NCBI RefSeq assembly: GCF_900129755.1
Contig: NZ_FQWT01000006.1
Location: forward strand, 62,001-126,000
DNA length: 64,000 nt
From: Chryseobacterium oranimense
GTDB taxonomy: Bacteria > Bacteroidota > Bacteroidia > Flavobacteriales > Weeksellaceae
Direction of reading: 5' to 3'
A model generated the notes under the pieces. That model was given only the letters and a program-made list of their open reading frames with translations. It searched no databases and was not told the origin of the DNA. This document shows positions 63,186 through 64,000 of this stretch, piece by piece; the stretch's first letter is position 1; each line of letters opens with the position of its first letter. A program made the position numbers and the translations under genes.

Positions 63186-63630
63186 GGCTATTAGTTTTCC
63201 ACAAAGTTTCAAATTTCATGAAGACAAGTAAAGTACCCGTTCGGGTGATTTTTAAAGCCCGGAAGAAGGTGAAAAAAGAATGACAGGATATAAAAGAAAA
63301 AGCCTCCACAGCAACGAGAGGCTTATTAGTTTATCATTTTCAAACAACTAAAAAAGAAAAGAGTAAACTGTTTTATAACATCATTTAATAACTTTCAATA
63401 ATTAAAGCCATTTGTACAGACTGTCGCCATTTATTCAATGACGGATAATTTTTTCTCAATTTATAACAAACTACAGAAAAAAATAAATCATTAAACAAAA
63501 CGGAATAGAATAAATTGAGTTTCCCTGGTTATTAGTTCCTACAAAGTTTGGAATTTTATCAAAGTAAAAAAATCCCCCTTTTGTGGTATTTTGTAAGTAT
63601 TTTGGTTATTTTAGCTAAAACTAATTATTC
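63186..63630. other. 445-base spacer with a terminator and a direct repeat
   Basis: It contains the minus-strand GCCTC terminator at 63297-63322 and two similar stretches of about 40 bases, GGCTATTAGTTTTCCACAAAG at 63186 and GGTTATTAGTTCCTACAAAG at 63527. No protein gene is visible. It also holds the promoter region of the next gene, with CCCCCTTTTG at 63573-63582. Confidence 0.5.
63297..63322 (-). terminator. Orphan minus-strand GCCTC terminator
   Basis: GCCTC (63302-63306) pairs with GAGGC (63318-63322) and five As (Ts on the minus strand) follow. No minus-strand gene is upstream within the window. Confidence 0.65.
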
Positions 63631-64000
63631 ATGGGGAACTCAGAACAAAAACATCCTCTCATTGAAATCTGGAATACTTATCCAGGCGTCAGGAGAGACA
63701 GGAAGATTCTAGATAAGCCACCCATTGAGCGCATCATTGGTGAAATGTTTGCCATAGGTGAATTTTATTATTATGCTTTGAATCTTACCAACAGTACACT
63801 TTCGCATCATCACGAAAACATTCTTAAGCTTCACGGCCTGTCCTCTTACCCTGAAAACTTAAAAGAGGTCATCGATCTTACGCATCCTGATGATATTGAA
63901 TTTGTGATTAAAGCTGAGCAGGTCCTTGTCAACAAAATTACAGAGATTGGCCTGGAAAGCCAGCTTTACATAAAAGGCAGCTATTGTTTCAGAATGAAAA
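63631..64000 (+). CDS. Putative sensor/regulator, N-terminal part (partial)
   Basis: The first 123 codons of a gene that runs off the right edge. The protein begins MGNSEQKHPLIEIWNTYPG and carries EFYYYALNLTNSTLSHHHEN followed by LHGLSSYPENLKEVIDLTHPDD, a pattern of PAS-like sensing domains found before LuxR-type DNA-binding domains in Chryseobacterium regulators. The DNA-binding part would lie beyond the window, so this assignment is tentative. Confidence 0.6.
   Translation, partial: MGNSEQKHPLIEIWNTYPGVRRDRKILDKPPIERIIGEMFAIGEFYYYALNLTNSTLSHHHENILKLHGLSSYPENLKEVIDLTHPDDIEFVIKAEQVLVNKITEIGLESQLYIKGSYCFRMK

Noticed and set aside
63112..63309. A minus-strand frame upstream of the 61896-63185 gene
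   Set aside because: It overlaps the 5' end of the supported gene in another frame and has no family features.

Overview
The window looks like a chromosomal segment of a Chryseobacterium-like member of the Flavobacteriia (Bacteroidota). The signs are AT-rich spacers, start codons without Shine-Dalgarno sequences, many -7 promoter boxes of the flavobacterial form TAnnTTTG, a type IX secretion (T9SS) substrate, a GLPGLI protein beside an outer-membrane receptor, a CarboxypepD_reg-like domain, and small peptides with the leader MKNLKKL...GG. There is no rRNA, CRISPR array, prophage or intact insertion sequence. The gene set is mostly core metabolism, with several small accessory or regulatory islands.

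Layout. 1-2.1 kb: end of an RND efflux pump gene and its TolC-like outer-membrane partner. 2.3-6 kb: miaA, a YicC-type RNase, gmk and nadA. 6-6.4 kb: two convergent genes for tiny Cys-rich double-glycine-leader peptides. 6.5-13.8 kb: a threonine operon (leader peptide, thrA, thrB, thrC) followed closely by folB, a DUF4403 gene and an RDD-family gene, then tRNA-Cys(GCA). 14.2-17.9 kb: a minus-strand unit of a small secreted Cys protein, a GLPGLI protein and a large outer-membrane receptor. 17.9-19.1 kb: 1.2 kb without a protein gene, holding two orphan minus-strand terminators and a possible small RNA. 19-31 kb: glycosyltransferase, lipoproteins, a large membrane protein, aroC, two thioredoxin-fold proteins, a fused UMP synthase (PyrE-PyrF), an inactive-looking M1 peptidase joined to a barrel, and the T9SS substrate. 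31-46.8 kb: a 1078-residue outer-membrane protein, dusB, a deoC-Lrp-nuclease operon, trmD-NDH2, a GH25 lysozyme, a secreted two-domain alpha/beta hydrolase, a 5'-nucleotidase, an ABC-F ATPase and an oxidoreductase. 46.9-53.6 kb: a siderophore receptor with a PepSY membrane protein, an OmpW-size barrel, a 1-Cys peroxiredoxin, an MscS channel and sucC. 53.7-57 kb: an operon of class II HMG-CoA reductase with three small or unknown genes. 57-59.5 kb: the UDG-linked radical SAM/DUF4130 pair and a decayed HxlR regulator. 59.8-64 kb: pfkA, gap, an unknown exported protein and the start of a regulator gene.

The best candidates for undescribed biology are the threonine leader peptide, which has six consecutive Thr codons and a stop codon in a hairpin loop; the pair of convergent double-glycine peptides; the small Cys protein/GLPGLI/receptor unit with a hairpin between its first two genes; and a set of minus-strand hairpin terminators with no gene behind them, one of which follows a sigma-54-like promoter. 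A family of degenerate purine/pyrimidine palindromes in spacers recurs at seven or more places.
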